From: Sulfuritalea sp.
Lineage (GTDB): Bacteria; Pseudomonadota; Gammaproteobacteria; Burkholderiales; Rhodocyclaceae
Direction of reading: 5' to 3'
DNA: 21,203 nucleotides
NCBI GenBank assembly: GCA_016712985.1
Contig: JADJQA010000062.1
Coordinates: 1-21,203 of the forward strand
In this document: positions 1 to 7,999 of the stretch, one piece after another
Layout of the letters: every line of letters begins with the position of its first letter
How positions within the stretch are numbered: the first letter of the stretch is position 1
The notes under the pieces: model-generated
What the model was told of the DNA's origin: nothing
Seen by the model: the letters and a program-made list of their open reading frames with translations, nothing else
The model's database searches: none
Position numbers and translations under genes: made by a program

Positions 1-204
1 TTGCGTGCGTTGATCGCCAGGCGCGGCAGTTCGCCGCCCTCGCAGTAGCCGACCGGAGGCGCCGCAGCAGTTCCAGTCCGGGATCTCGGTCAGTTTGATG
101 TCGAGCGCCTGGCACATCGAGTTGGTCGACACCAGGTAGTTCGATGCCGAGGCCTTGAGCTGCGACGAGCAGCCGGGGTAGAACGCGTATTCCTTCCGTG
201 CCAT
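1..204 (-). CDS. hdrB: HdrB-like heterodisulfide reductase subunit B, N-terminal part only (off the left edge), frameshifted
   Basis: This is the last visible gene of the minus-strand Qmo/Hdr operon. It starts at ATG 204 and reads MARKEYAFYPGCSSQLKAS, then NCCGAS; the YPGC and CCG motifs are the CCG-domain cysteines that bind the unusual iron-sulfur cluster of HdrB. At about positions 54-57 the frame breaks. The in-frame reading gives GRLLRG, but removing one base restores VGYCEGGELPRLAINAR, which is what an HdrB should read next. The gene therefore has one extra base, either a real frameshift or a sequence error. HdrB normally works with HdrC, passing electrons to or from a disulfide or another acceptor. 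In Qmo-type clusters HdrB and HdrC stand in for the membrane subunit QmoC. The family is clear; the physiological partner is inferred. Confidence 0.75.
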   Translation of the reverse strand, partial: MARKEYAFYPGCSSQLKASASNYLVSTNSMCQALDIKLTEIPDWNCCGASGRLLRGRRTAAPGDQRTQ

Positions 205-247
205 TGTCAATTCCTCCGAAACTTTATTTCTCACACCCACTTCGCCT

Positions 248-303
248 GCGAGCGCAGCGAGCCAAAGTCACCCCTTTCCCTCGGGAAAGGGGCGGGGGAA
301 AGG
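248..303 (+). repeat. Intercistronic GC-rich repeat (partial copy) with a perfect hairpin at 271-292
   Basis: The gap between hdrC and hdrB holds a perfect 10-bp inverted repeat, CCCCTTTCCC-TC-GGGAAAGGGG, at 271-292. It is followed by a G-rich tail that ends at the hdrC stop. The block GAGCGCAGCGAGC, then GTCACCCCTTTCC, resembles 10262-10300 (GCGGCTGAACCG, then GTCACCCCTGTCC), so I place it with the repeat family seen at 3392-3532. There is no U-tract, so it is not an obvious intrinsic terminator. Confidence 0.5.
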
Positions 304-306
304 CCC

Positions 307-940
307 TCACCCAGTGAAGCCTTTCCTGCGATCCTCGATCTCCTTCGCCCTGGCCACGATGGCGTGGAAGCCCTTGAGGTCCTTGACGCGGTGACCGCCG
401 AAGAGTTCCATCGGGTTGATGCGCTTGGCCTTGAACATGCCCATGCCGATGCTTTGCATGGATAGAGCCATCTTGATGCCGGAAACCAGGCCGTCCTTGA
501 AGTAGTGGCCGAGCGTCAGGGTCAGTTCGTTGACGCGCCCCTTCTTGATCAGGTTGTTCCAGAACAGCGTGGCGAACTCGCGCGTCGGCTGTCCCTTCGG
601 CGCCATGCCGATGCGATGGGCGTAGTTGGCCAGGCCGTGCATGATGTGGGTGATCGGCAGTTGGCGCGGGCAGCGCACGATGCAGCTATAGCAGGAAGTA
701 CACATGAACATCGAGTCCGAGCCGAGCACCTCGTCGCGCTTGCCGGCGCGGATCATCATGAAGATCTTCTGCGGCGAATGTTCCCAGTCCGGGCCGAAGG
801 GGCAGGAGCCGGCGCAGACGCCGCACTGCATGCACATCTTGACCATGTGGCCTCCTCGACGCGCTCCTCGACTTCGCGCAGGAAGTCGTTCTGGTACGCG
901 CCAGGTTACCCAGATTCGCCAGCGAATTCGCGTTGCTCAT
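307..940 (-). CDS. hdrC: HdrC-like iron-sulfur protein (heterodisulfide reductase subunit C), frame disturbed near the N-terminus
   Basis: The uninterrupted part starts at ATG 846 and gives 179 residues with two CxxCxxCxxxCP motifs, CMQCGVCAGSCP and CTSCYSCIVRCP. These are two [4Fe-4S] sites as in HdrC and the soluble part of QmoC. No membrane segments follow, so this is HdrC rather than full QmoC. Upstream the coding signal continues in other frames. From ATG 940 it reads MSNANSLANLGNLA, then in another frame YQNDFLREVEERVEEAT running up to 846. The true N-terminus is therefore probably at 940, with two small indels, near 898-903 and just before 846. HdrC would pass electrons between QmoAB and HdrB in the cytoplasm. 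It is followed by hdrB. The family is firm; the start and the intactness are uncertain. Confidence 0.8.
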
Positions 941-1085
941 TTCATCGGGTCCATTCGAAGGGGTTGGTCGAAGCGCGCATTCGCCCCTCTTTGCGGGACA
1001 AGCAGAGCCTTGGCAGGCGCTTTTTGCCTGCTTGGTCGGTTGCCTAGAGGTTGCATCAGAGGGGCGGGGGAGAGGGGGATATCAA
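941..1085. other. Intercistronic gap with G-rich tail resembling the repeat family
   Basis: This is the 145-bp spacer between the qmoB stop and the probable hdrC start. Positions 1057-1078 read AGGGGCGGGGGAGAGG-like, close to 287-302 (AGGGGCGGGGGAAAGG), and end next to the qmoB stop just as the other copies do. An AGGCGCTTTTTGCCT hairpin lies at about 1014-1029. I see no gene here. Membership of the repeat family is tentative. Confidence 0.3.
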
Positions 1086-3343
1086 TCAATTGAAGCCCTT
1101 CATCGGCGACATTCCGAGTTCGGTGATCTGGGCCACGTAGTCATTGATCAGCGTGACCACGCGCTGGTTGTCGGTGATGGCGACTTCCTGCGTGACCACG
1201 CGTTCCGGTTCCAGTCCCAACTGCGTCAGGGTATCGCCGATCTTGCTCATCCGGTAGTGGGCGAGTTCCGAGCCCTTGACGAAGTGGCACTGATAGTCAT
1301 CGCCCTTCTTGCAGCCCATCATCATCACGCCGTCGTAGCCGGAGTTCAGCGCGTCGGTGATCCAGATGGTGTTCACCGAGCCGAGGCAGCGCACCGGAAT
1401 GATGCGCACGAAGGCCGAATACACGGTGCGCGAAAGGCCGGCCATGTCCAGTGCCGGATAGGCGTCGTTCTCGCAGGCGAGGATCAGGATGCGCGGCTTC
1501 TCGGAAAACTCGTCGGGCATGTCGATCGACTTGATTTGGCTGCCCACCGTATCGACCGAATAGTTCTCGAAGGAGATCACGCGCACCGGGCAGGCGCCCA
1601 TGCAGGTGCCGCAGCGGCGGCAGCGCTGCTCGTTGAAGACCGGGAAGCGCTTTTCGTCCTCGTCGATGGCGCCGAAGGGACACTCCACGGTGCAGCGCTT
1701 GCACTGCGTGCAGCCTTCAAGCCGCACCTGCGGAAAGGACAGGTCGCCCGAGCGCGGATGTGCCGCCCGGCCGAGGCTGGCGTTCTCGATCGCCTGGATG
1801 GCCTTCAATGCGGCGCCGGTAGCGTCTTCGGTGGCCTGCGGCATGTCCATCGGCCGGCGCACCGGGCCGGCGGCATAAATGCCGGTCCGGCGGGTTTCGT
1901 AGGGGAAGCAGATGAAGTGCGAATCGGCGAAGCCGTACTTGAACTGCGGCAAGTCCGGTCCCTGGCGGTAGTTCAGGTTCAGCACGGAAACCTTCTGCAT
2001 CTCCGTCGCCCGCTGTTTGGCTTCCGCCGAGCCGCCATCGGCTTCCGTCGTGACCTGGGTCCAGGCATCGAGTTCGACCCCGGCGTTGGGCACCTGGCCG
2101 GTGGCCAGCACCACAAGGTCGGCGTTGAGCGACGTTTCCTCATCGAGGATCAGGTCGCGGAAGCTTACCTTGCAGCCGTCGCCATTGCTTTGGACGCTGA
2201 TGGCTTTACCCTTGGTGAAGACCACGCCCTTTCCTGGGCGCTGCGATAGAAGTCTTCGCCCATGCCCGGCACCCGCAGGTCGTCGTACATCACGACCGTG
2301 TCGATGTCTGGACTGGCCTTCTTGAAGTACATCGCCTGCTTGATGCTGGTGGCGCAGCAGTGGCCGGAGCAGTAGGGCAGATGCTTGCCGCCGTTTTCTT
2401 TCAAGTCGTCACGCTGGCCGGCGCATTGCAGGAAAATCACTGACTTGACGTCCTTGCCGTCGGCGCGCCTGATGACTGCGCCGTTGGCCGCGATGGCCAA
2501 GGCTTCCAGTCCCGCCTGATCGACGACATTTGGTTGCCCGCCACCGAGTTCGGGCAGCCTGGCGATGTCGTAGGTGGTGAAGCCGGTGGCCTGAACGATG
2601 GCGCCAACGGTTTCTTCCGTAACGGCACCGCTTTCCTGCGCGACCTTGACCGTGAAGCGCCCCGGCGCCCCGGCGGTTTCCGCGATGCTGGAGTTCAAAT
2701 GAATCGTGATCAGCGGATGCACACTGACCTGGGCGGCAAGCTCTGCCAGGCCTGTATCCTGCGGTTCGGCATGGGGTGCCTTGAACGGCGTGCGCTGCCA
2801 CAGCTTCGCCGCCCAGCCGCCGAGCTGGCCCTGCTTTTCGACGAGGACGGTTTCGTAGCCGGCCTCGGCGGCTTCGAACGCTGCGGTCATGCCCGACATG
2901 CCACCACCGACGACGAGAATCCGCTTGCTTTCCGCCTTGTTCGGGTTGCCGGCGGGCAGCTTCATTTTCTTGAGTTCAGCGCAGCCCATGCGCAGGTAGT
3001 CGTCGGCCATTTCCTGGCGCACTTCGTCGTGCGCCTCACCTGCCGCGACCACCCACAGCACGCCTTCACGCAGGTTGGCGCGCGACATCGCGACAGTGGG
3101 GAAGTGGAAAGCCTCGGTCTTGGCACGACGCGAGCAGGCCGCGATGCAGATGTGCGTCACGGCTTCGTTGGCGATGTCGTCGCAGATCATTTGCACGCCG
3201 GCGGTCGAGCACAGGAAGTCGTGGCTCTTGACCACCTTCATCTTGCCTTCCTTCAGCGCGATTTTTTCCAGGGTCTTGATGTCGAGCTGCTCGCCGAGGC
3301 CACAGCCGGAACAGACATACGCGGCGAATTTGTTGTCAGCCAT
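1086..3343 (-). CDS. qmoB: QmoB-like HdrA/MvhD flavin-iron-sulfur subunit, single frameshift near 2227
   Basis: The gene starts at ATG 3343 with GGAGG 7-8 nt upstream and ends in GMSPMKGFN, like the short GMNPFKGF-type tail of QmoB. The whole span equals about 752 codons, the usual QmoB length. Order of parts: an N-terminal cysteine region (YVCSGCGLGEQLDIKTLEKI, IAACSRR); an HdrA-type FAD domain (ILVVGGGMSGMTAAFEAAEAG); CSGHCCA; two ferredoxin motifs (CTQCKRCTVECPFGAID, CRRCGTCMGACP); and a C-terminal MvhD-like domain (RCLGSVNTIWI, GCKKGDDYQCHF). The frame breaks in a run of three G on the coding strand (plus positions 2227-2229). One more G would read ERGVVFTKGKA straight through. QmoB normally couples electron flow between quinone-linked subunits and a partner such as AprBA. 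It lies between qmoA and hdrC. Confidence 0.85.
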
Positions 3344-3391
3344 GTGCTGCCTCCGCAGGGCCGCCCCAAGGGGGCAGCGAGTCATTGACAC

Positions 3392-3532
3392 GGAGCGGGC
3401 GCAGCCCGCGAACCGCAGTTATCCCCTCCCGCTGGGCGAAGGTGGGGTTTCGCGGAGCACTGCTCCGCGCCACCGCAGCCGGCTGGCTGTGCAAAGCCAG
3501 CCGTGGGGCAGGGGACAGGGGGAAGGTCGTCA
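3392..3532 (+). repeat. Dispersed intercistronic hairpin element, copy A
   Basis: This fills most of the qmoA-qmoB spacer. It has three parts: a hairpin-like block GCGGGCGCAGCCCGC followed by GAACCG; a near-perfect palindrome CGCGGAGCA-C-TGCTCCGCG at 3451-3469; and an 8-bp stem GGCTGGCT with loop GTGCAA and AGCCAGCC at 3481-3502. A G-rich tail then runs into the qmoA stop. The same parts in the same order occur at 8783-8919 (direct) and 10862-11010 (inverted). A short flank GGGCCGCCCCAAG (3358-3370) recurs at 10225 and, inverted, at 11955. Confidence 0.8.
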
Positions 3533-4829
3533 TGGAGTCTCCGTGGCAGCGGTCTTGTGAATCACCTTGATTGCTCGCAGTGCCGCGGCGGTGGCGCTTT
3601 GCACCGAGCGATTGACATCGAGCGGGCTGCTTGCGGCGCCGGCGCCGAACATGCCTTCGTCAATCCCCTTGCAGCCTTCGATGAAGCCGGAAGAATCGAG
3701 CAGGATGTCGTCGGGCAGCCTGATGCCGTTGGCTTCGGGCTCCATGCCCACGGCCAGCACGATCAGGTCGTGCGTCGTCGCGTAGCGGTGATAGCCCTCG
3801 GTATCCACGCCATGCGCCACCGGGTTGCCCTGCTTGTCCTCGACAATTTTCGCGACCTTGGACTTGACGAAACGCACCGTCGCATCCTTCTGCACTTTCT
3901 GGCAGAAGTCCTCCAGACGATCGATGGCGCGAATGTCGATGTAATACACGGTCGACTTGCCGCCATTTTCACCCTCGCCCCAGGCTTCGCGGACATACTG
4001 GGTTTGCTTCAGCGATGCCATGCAGCAGATGCGCGAACAGTGGCGCAGGTGATTCTCGTCGCGCGAGCCGGCGCACTGGATGAAGGCGATGTCTTTCGCC
4101 TCCTTGCCATCCGAAGGGCGCAGCAACTTGCCCCCGGTGGGGCCGTGCGGATCGGCCAGGCGCTCGAATTCGAGGCTGGTGATCACGTTGGCGAAGCGGT
4201 CGTAACCGTAGGGTTGAATCTTCGCCGCGTCGTAGGGCTTCCAGCCGGTCGCCCAGATCACCGCGCCAACCTTGATTGCGACGGTTTCCTCCTGCATCTC
4301 CAGATCGACGGCGCCGACCTTGCAGGCCGCCTTGGCCTTCTCGCCGTCGGGCGTGCCAACGATCGACGCATCGATCACATAGCGCTGCGGATAAGCCATG
4401 GCGTGCGGCAAATAGGCTGCGCGGGTCTTGGCCAGGCCGTACTCGAACGGGTTGCCGATTTCCGCGCCTGACCGCCTTCGCGCAGTCGCCGCAGCCGGTG
4501 CAGTTTTCGGTAACGTAGCGCGGTGAGACCTTCAGCGTTACCGTGTAGTCGCCGCGCCGGCCCGAAACGCCCAGCACCTCGGTCAGGGTCATGACGCGAA
4601 TATTGCGATTGCCCTTGAGCCGGCGCAGGTTGATTTCCAGGCCGCAGGTCGGGTGGCACATCTTGGGAAAGTAGCGGTAGAGCAAGGCAGTGCGACCACC
4701 CAGCGTCGGAGTCTTTTCCGCCAGGACCACCTGCTTGCCGCATTCGGCCGCCTCGAGCGCGGCCGTCATGCCGCTGATGCCGCCGCCGACGACCAGGATG
4801 GCCTGGCTGGTTGCTATTGAAGCCGTCAC
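3530..4829 (-). CDS. qmoA: QmoA-like HdrA flavoprotein subunit, single frameshift near 4463-4478
   Basis: This is the first gene of the operon. The start is GTG 4829 (VTASIATSQ) with GGGAG six nt upstream. An HdrA/QmoA FAD fold is clear: ILVVGGGISGMTAALEAAECG, TPTLGGRTALLYRYFPKMCHP, and the cysteine motif CTGCGDCAK. The frame then shifts and continues with EIGNPFEYGLAKTRAAYLPH, followed by IQCAGSRDENHLRHCSRICC and a C-terminal VGMEPEANG and FGAGAASSPLDVNRS segment. The total span is about 433 codons, near the QmoA family length of about 415. One extra base around AGGCGCGG explains the break. QmoA and QmoB form the flavin core that exchanges electrons with HdrC and HdrB. The alternatives are other HdrA paralogs, such as those linked to benzoyl-CoA reduction. 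Confidence 0.82.
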
Positions 4830-4867
4830 ATCGAGCTCCCGAAAAGTTTGCTTTTGTGCGCTCAGAT

Positions 4868-4896
4868 TTTATCGGCCGAAGCCCGGCCCAGTGCAA
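4868..4896 (-). promoter_or_regulatory. Possible promoter of the qmoA-qmoB-hdrC-hdrB operon
   Basis: On the minus strand TTGCAC (4896-4891) and GATAAA (4873-4868) are separated by 17 bp, a reasonable but imperfect sigma70-like pair. It lies about 40 bp before the qmoA start. The spacer contains a GC-rich hairpin (GGCCGGGCTTCGGCC). The rest of 4830-4975 shows no gene. Confidence 0.35.
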
Positions 4897-4975
4897 TCTT
4901 CCAATGTTCAGATAGAAACACTGAATGCGCCAACAGCATGCAGCACGAGAATTGCAACCAACGGAGGGCAGGCGC

Positions 4976-5340
4976 ATGGCCGGTCAGTTTCCGATTGTTC
5001 ATGGATTGAGCGACACATCGCTCTCCTTCAAGGCATTGGCATGCTTCCTGGTGAAGAACGGCTTGAAACCAGCACGCTTTGGCTGGGCGACTACATCTGA
5101 CTGGAAGACGACGTACGCGTGCAGGATCTCGCGGTCCGGATGGCCGAGGGCATCGACCAGCGCATCAAGAGCGGCGACCTGCAAGCCAGCTTCGAGGTGA
5201 TCGTGTCCGGCACAGGCGGTCTCGTCGCGCGCACCTGGCGGACCACCCGCCATCGGGGCGACGCCGGGCGAAGTCCGGTGCAGCGGTTGGTGATGCTGGC
5301 TCCGGCGAACATGCGGCAGGAAAAAGGCGGTTTCACGGGC
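4976..5340 (+). pseudogene. Decayed 5' fragment of an alpha/beta hydrolase (esterase/lipase type)
   Basis: A start at ATG 4976 with GGAGG 8 nt upstream opens MAGQFPIVHGLSDTSLSFKA, the HG-containing N-terminus of an alpha/beta hydrolase. After NGLKPAR the frame changes at about 5077 (one base missing) and continues as LWLGDYI. A TGA at 5098-5100 then interrupts. The same frame carries on with LEDDVRVQDLAVRMAEGID, IKSGDLQASFEVIV, SGTGGLVAR and RLVMLAPAN. In the family the nucleophile elbow reads HSTGG; here it reads SGTGG, so the catalytic serine position appears to be glycine. Similarity ends after APAN (about 5307), so the C-terminal half is missing. The frameshift, stop, lost nucleophile and truncation together make a real pseudogene more likely than a sequencing slip. 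The family call rests on remembered motifs. Confidence 0.65.
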
Positions 5341-5398
5341 CGTGGCCGACGTGGCGCTGAACTGCACCGACCGCCATATGCGCTTGATCAGCTACCAG

Positions 5399-6106
5399 CT
5401 ACGCGCCCGCATTTCGCTTATCCCGCGCAAGCATAGTGCTTGTTTCGTTCTCGAACAGATCCGCCACCTCTCCCCAACAGGAGTCGGGATCGGCGCTGAT
5501 TCGCTCGATGGTTTCGTCAAACGTACTCCACATCGAGTCAGTGATCATCTCGTAGGAGTGCCCCCAAAAGTAGAAAACTCCGCACTGCTTCGCCATCTCA
5601 TAGCGCGACCAAAGGTCAGGTGCAAGAAAATGGCAGCATGGATGAAACAACATGGCGTCTTGCGGGGGGAACGGGTGACTGACGTTGGTAGTGGTCCTCG
5701 CGTACACGTGACCGGACTCTCGGACCAACTGCATGATGTCTTCGTTACACGATCCAAACGGATACACGAATCCCGACACCGCTTGCCCGAAAAACTGCTG
5801 CAGGCGATCGCGACCTTCGGCAATCTCGCGCCTTGCCGCCGCGCGCTCCATTAGTTCGAGGCGAGGGTGAGACAGGCTGTGGTTCGCGATCGTGAAGCCT
5901 TGATAGACTTCTTTCATCTCGTCCCAGCCCAGCCTGCTCACTTCAGTGCCTTCGTAAATCCAGCCCAACCGGCGATGTCTGTCATGCAGGCCGGCGTTGA
6001 GGTTGAAGCTAGCTTTGGCGCCGTGCCGGCGAAAAATGTCAATGAGCCGCACATCCGTCGCGACTCCATCATCCCAACACTGAACCACCACGGCTCGATC
6101 ATTCAC
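5399..6106 (-). CDS. Polysaccharide deacetylase (NodB-like) family protein
   Basis: The protein has the three usual NodB-homology motifs: CWDDGV (catalytic and metal Asp), HSLSHP (metal-binding HxxxH) and YPFGS. Such enzymes remove N- or O-acetyl groups from cell-wall or capsular polysaccharides, or related amide bonds. I chose GTG 6106 (VNDRAVVVQ) because homology starts here and GGAGG lies 4 nt upstream; this gives about 235 aa. The frame stays open to 6286, and ATG 6142 is the alternative. No signal peptide is evident from the GTG start, so it may act in the cytoplasm or on a carrier-linked precursor. The segment looks more A/T-rich than its neighbours and lies between two gene fragments truncated on the sides facing it, which suggests acquisition by transfer. 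The substrate is unknown. Confidence 0.75.
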   Translation of the reverse strand: MNDRAVVVQCWDDGVATDVRLIDIFRRHGAKASFNLNAGLHDRHRRLGWIYEGTEVSRLGWDEMKEVYQGFTIANHSLSHPRLELMERAAARREIAEGRDRLQQFFGQAVSGFVYPFGSCNEDIMQLVRESGHVYARTTTNVSHPFPPQDAMLFHPCCHFLAPDLWSRYEMAKQCGVFYFWGHSYEMITDSMWSTFDETIERISADPDSCWGEVADLFENETSTMLARDKRNAGA

Positions 6107-6207
6107 ATCCCCTCCATGCTTCCATTCTGGGACAAATCGCATCCACTGGCCGGCGGATCGTGCAGCAACGAGGAATGGACAGGTTTTCCAAATCTGAACT
6201 CCAAAAA

Positions 6208-6283
6208 CAGGAAATCCAACGGACCTCCGGGGAGTATGGCTCACGCCGGGCGCCGCAGTCAAACTACGCCGATCTCGGGTCGG
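6208..6283 (+). repeat. Direct repeat R1 (partner at 7922-7987)
   Basis: GGAAATC, CTCCGGGGAGT, TGGCT, CGCCGGG and GTCAA occur here and at 7922-7987 in the same order and spacing. I estimate about 70 percent identity over 70 bp by eye. It lies upstream of the deacetylase and next to the mfd break. Confidence 0.45.
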
Positions 6284-6347
6284 CATGCGTCACGGTTTGC
6301 CGAAAACTCCGCTGAATAGCACCCCGAGCATTGCCTGATGCCGCTTC

Positions 6348-6548
6348 GGGCAGCACGTGTACGCGCAACTGCGGCGCGAAAAACGGAATCTCCTGCGGCA
6401 AGCGCTGCGCCTGCCACGCCGACTCGGTAATCACCAGCAACGGACGAGCACGCGCCACAAGCGCGGCGAGCGCCTGGGTATCACTCGAACGCTGCAGCAG
6501 TGCAGTGCTTGCGCGCTGCCACGGTGCTGGCAACTGGAGGGGAAGCAT
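6348..6548 (-). pseudogene. mfd: 5' fragment of mfd (transcription-repair coupling factor)
   Basis: From ATG 6548 the frame reads MLPLQLPAPWQRAST, then ARPLLVITESAWQAQRL, EIPFFAPQLRVHVLP. This matches the very N-terminus of betaproteobacterial Mfd, where PLLVIT, AQRL, EIPFFAP, LRVHLLPDWETLPYD is typical. After VLP (about 6348) the expected DWETLPYD is replaced by unrelated sequence, and the frame stops at 6264. Intact Mfd has about 1150 residues, so only about 67 remain. Mfd removes stalled RNA polymerase and recruits UvrA; this remnant cannot do that. A complete copy may exist elsewhere. The break marks one edge of the deacetylase-bearing segment. Confidence 0.72.
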
Positions 6549-6576
6549 CAAATACGGTTTTGCGAAAGGGCAATGT

Positions 6577-6582
6577 TATAAA
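6577..6582 (+). promoter_or_regulatory. Possible -10 element in the mfd fragment / sugar dehydrogenase divergent gap
   Basis: TATAAA lies 36 bp before the dehydrogenase start in the 69-bp divergent spacer. No good -35 lies at the right distance, so this is weak. Confidence 0.25.
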
Positions 6583-6617
6583 CGCGGCAGGCTCATCTCA
6601 ATCAGGAGTGTGGCTGC

Positions 6618-7840
6618 ATGACTTCCCCGACTCGTCTTTCCGGCGAAAGCTGGAGCCCAGTACAGTTTCTTCCGTTGATGTTTCCATTCATCGGCCGTGC
6701 GGTCCGCCGGCTCTGGATTCCGGCGTGCGCCGGATTGACGGCGTTGATTCTGACATGGCCGGTGATGGCGCAGACCATCCAGTCGGAAAGGCACGCCTTT
6801 CGCGTGGTCACGCTGACGCGCGGCTTGCAGAACCCGTGGTCAATCGCCTTCCTGCCCGACGGTCGCATGCTGGTGACCGAACGCGCAGGGCGGCTGCGCA
6901 TCGTCGACAAGGATTTCAAACTCGATGCCAAATCGGTCGAAGGTCTGCCGGAGATCGTCGCCAGCGGGCAGGGGGGCCTGCTCGACGTCGCGCTGCATCC
7001 GCAGTACGTCGACAACGGCTGGATCTATTTTTCCTACAGCACACCAGGTCCGGGCGGCTGGGGCACGGCGATGGCGCGTGGCAAGCTGGGTCGTGACATC
7101 AGCGGTCACCGCATGACCGGCGTGCAGGTGCTATTCAGCATGGAACCGAAGACGCGTGCCGGTCACCACTTTGGCTCGCGCATCGTGTTCGACAACAAAG
7201 CTTACGTCTATCTGACCCTCGGCGACCGTGGTGACATGCCGCGCGCGCAGAAACTCGACGACCATGCCGGCTCGGTAATCCGCTTGCACGACGACGGCCG
7301 CGTACCGAAGGATAACCCCCTGGTCGGTCGCTCCGGTGCGAAGCCGGAGAAGTTCCGCTGGGAAATCGCAACATGCAGGGCGCGGCAATACATCCGCAGA
7401 CCGGCGCACTGTGGACCCACGAACACGGCCCGCAGGGCGGGGACGAGATCAACGTGATGCGTTCGGGGCGCAACTACGGCTGGCCGGTGATCAGTTATGG
7501 CGTCAACTACGGTACCGGCACGAAGATCGGTGATGGCAGCAGCAAACCCGGCATGGAGCAGCCGCTGCACGTCTGGGTGCCGTCGATCGCGCCTTCAGGA
7601 ATGGCCTTTTACAACGGCGACAAATTTCCGAACTGGAAAGGGAATCTGCTGGTCGGCGCGCTGCGCGATGAAATGATGGTACGTCTGGAGCTCGACGGCG
7701 AGAAGGTGCTGCGCGAGGAGCGTTTGATCAAGGGCGCGATCGGGCGCATCCGTGATGTGCGGGTGGGGCCGGATGGGTTTGTCTATTTGCTGACGGATGA
7801 GCGGGATGGGGTGATTGCGCGGTTGGAACCCGTGAAATGA
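6618..7840 (+). CDS. PQQ-dependent aldose sugar dehydrogenase (glucose/sorbosone dehydrogenase family), one frameshift at 7360
   Basis: This is a beta-propeller of the soluble aldose sugar dehydrogenase (YliI/GSDH) family, a periplasmic enzyme that oxidises sugars with PQQ. Visible motifs: LQNPWSIAFLPDGRMLVTER, GQGGLLDVALHPQY, HFGSRIVFD, LTLGDRGD, NMQGAAIHPQTGALWTHEHG, GGDEINV, NYGWPVISYG, PSIAPSGMAFY and the end VGPDGFVYLLTDE. The start at 6618 has AGGAG 9 nt upstream. The frame breaks at GGG 7360-7362; one additional G gives FRWGNRNMQG and reads on to the stop at 7838-7840. The total is about 408 codons, slightly longer than usual because of N-terminal extra residues. The Ala-rich signal peptide (ALILTWPVMAQ) follows about 38 residues encoded by a dispersed inverted repeat (6632-6741). 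Sugar substrate not predictable. Confidence 0.85.
6632..6741 (+). repeat. REP/MITE-like inverted-repeat element inside the dehydrogenase leader
   Basis: The left arm at 6632-6660 (TCGTCTTTCCGGCGAAAGCT...) and the right arm at 6713-6741 (CTGGATTCCGGCGTGCGCCG...) are inverted repeats matching at 21 of 29 positions. They flank a 52-bp middle. The arms resemble the CTGGATTCCNGC / GNCGGAATGACG dispersed repeats common in beta- and gammaproteobacteria, whose translation gives WIPAFAGMT-like peptides; here WIPACAGLT is read. Confidence 0.7.
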
Positions 7841-7921
7841 CCGGCTGCAACCCGCCAAACTTCCTTTGGATTGATGGGTGACGTGACGCTGGCATATCAC
7901 GCGCACTGGTCTGGAAGGATG

Positions 7922-7987
7922 GGAAATCGGGCGGATCTCCGGGGAGTTGGCTGTCGCCGGGTGTAGCCGTCAATCGAATCCGGCTCG
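7922..7987 (+). repeat. Direct repeat R2 (partner at 6208-6283) in the dehydrogenase-rlmB gap
   Basis: It lies in the 159-bp gap 7841-7999 between the convergent dehydrogenase and rlmB genes. It shares the CTCCGGGGAGT, CGCCGGG and GTCAA blocks with 6208-6283. The rest of the gap shows no gene and no clear terminator with a U-tract. Confidence 0.45.
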
Positions 7988-7999
7988 GCCAGCCCAGCC

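Noticed and set aside
271..292. Perfect hairpin as a rho-independent terminator
   Set aside because: No U-tract on either strand, and the operon continues into hdrB; it fits the repeat family better.
933..2249. Long plus-strand open frame of 438 codons opposite qmoB
   Set aside because: His/Ala/Gly/Arg-rich composition typical of the antisense of a GC-rich gene; qmoB on the minus strand explains the region fully.
2534..3388. Plus-strand 284-codon open frame
   Set aside because: Antisense shadow of the qmoB N-terminal half; no family motifs and no ribosome-binding site.
5342..5854. Plus-strand frame starting MADVALNCTDRHMRLISYQL
   Set aside because: It runs opposite the deacetylase, and the first 20 residues could not be tied to any family; it may be a scrap at the hydrolase break but cannot be supported.
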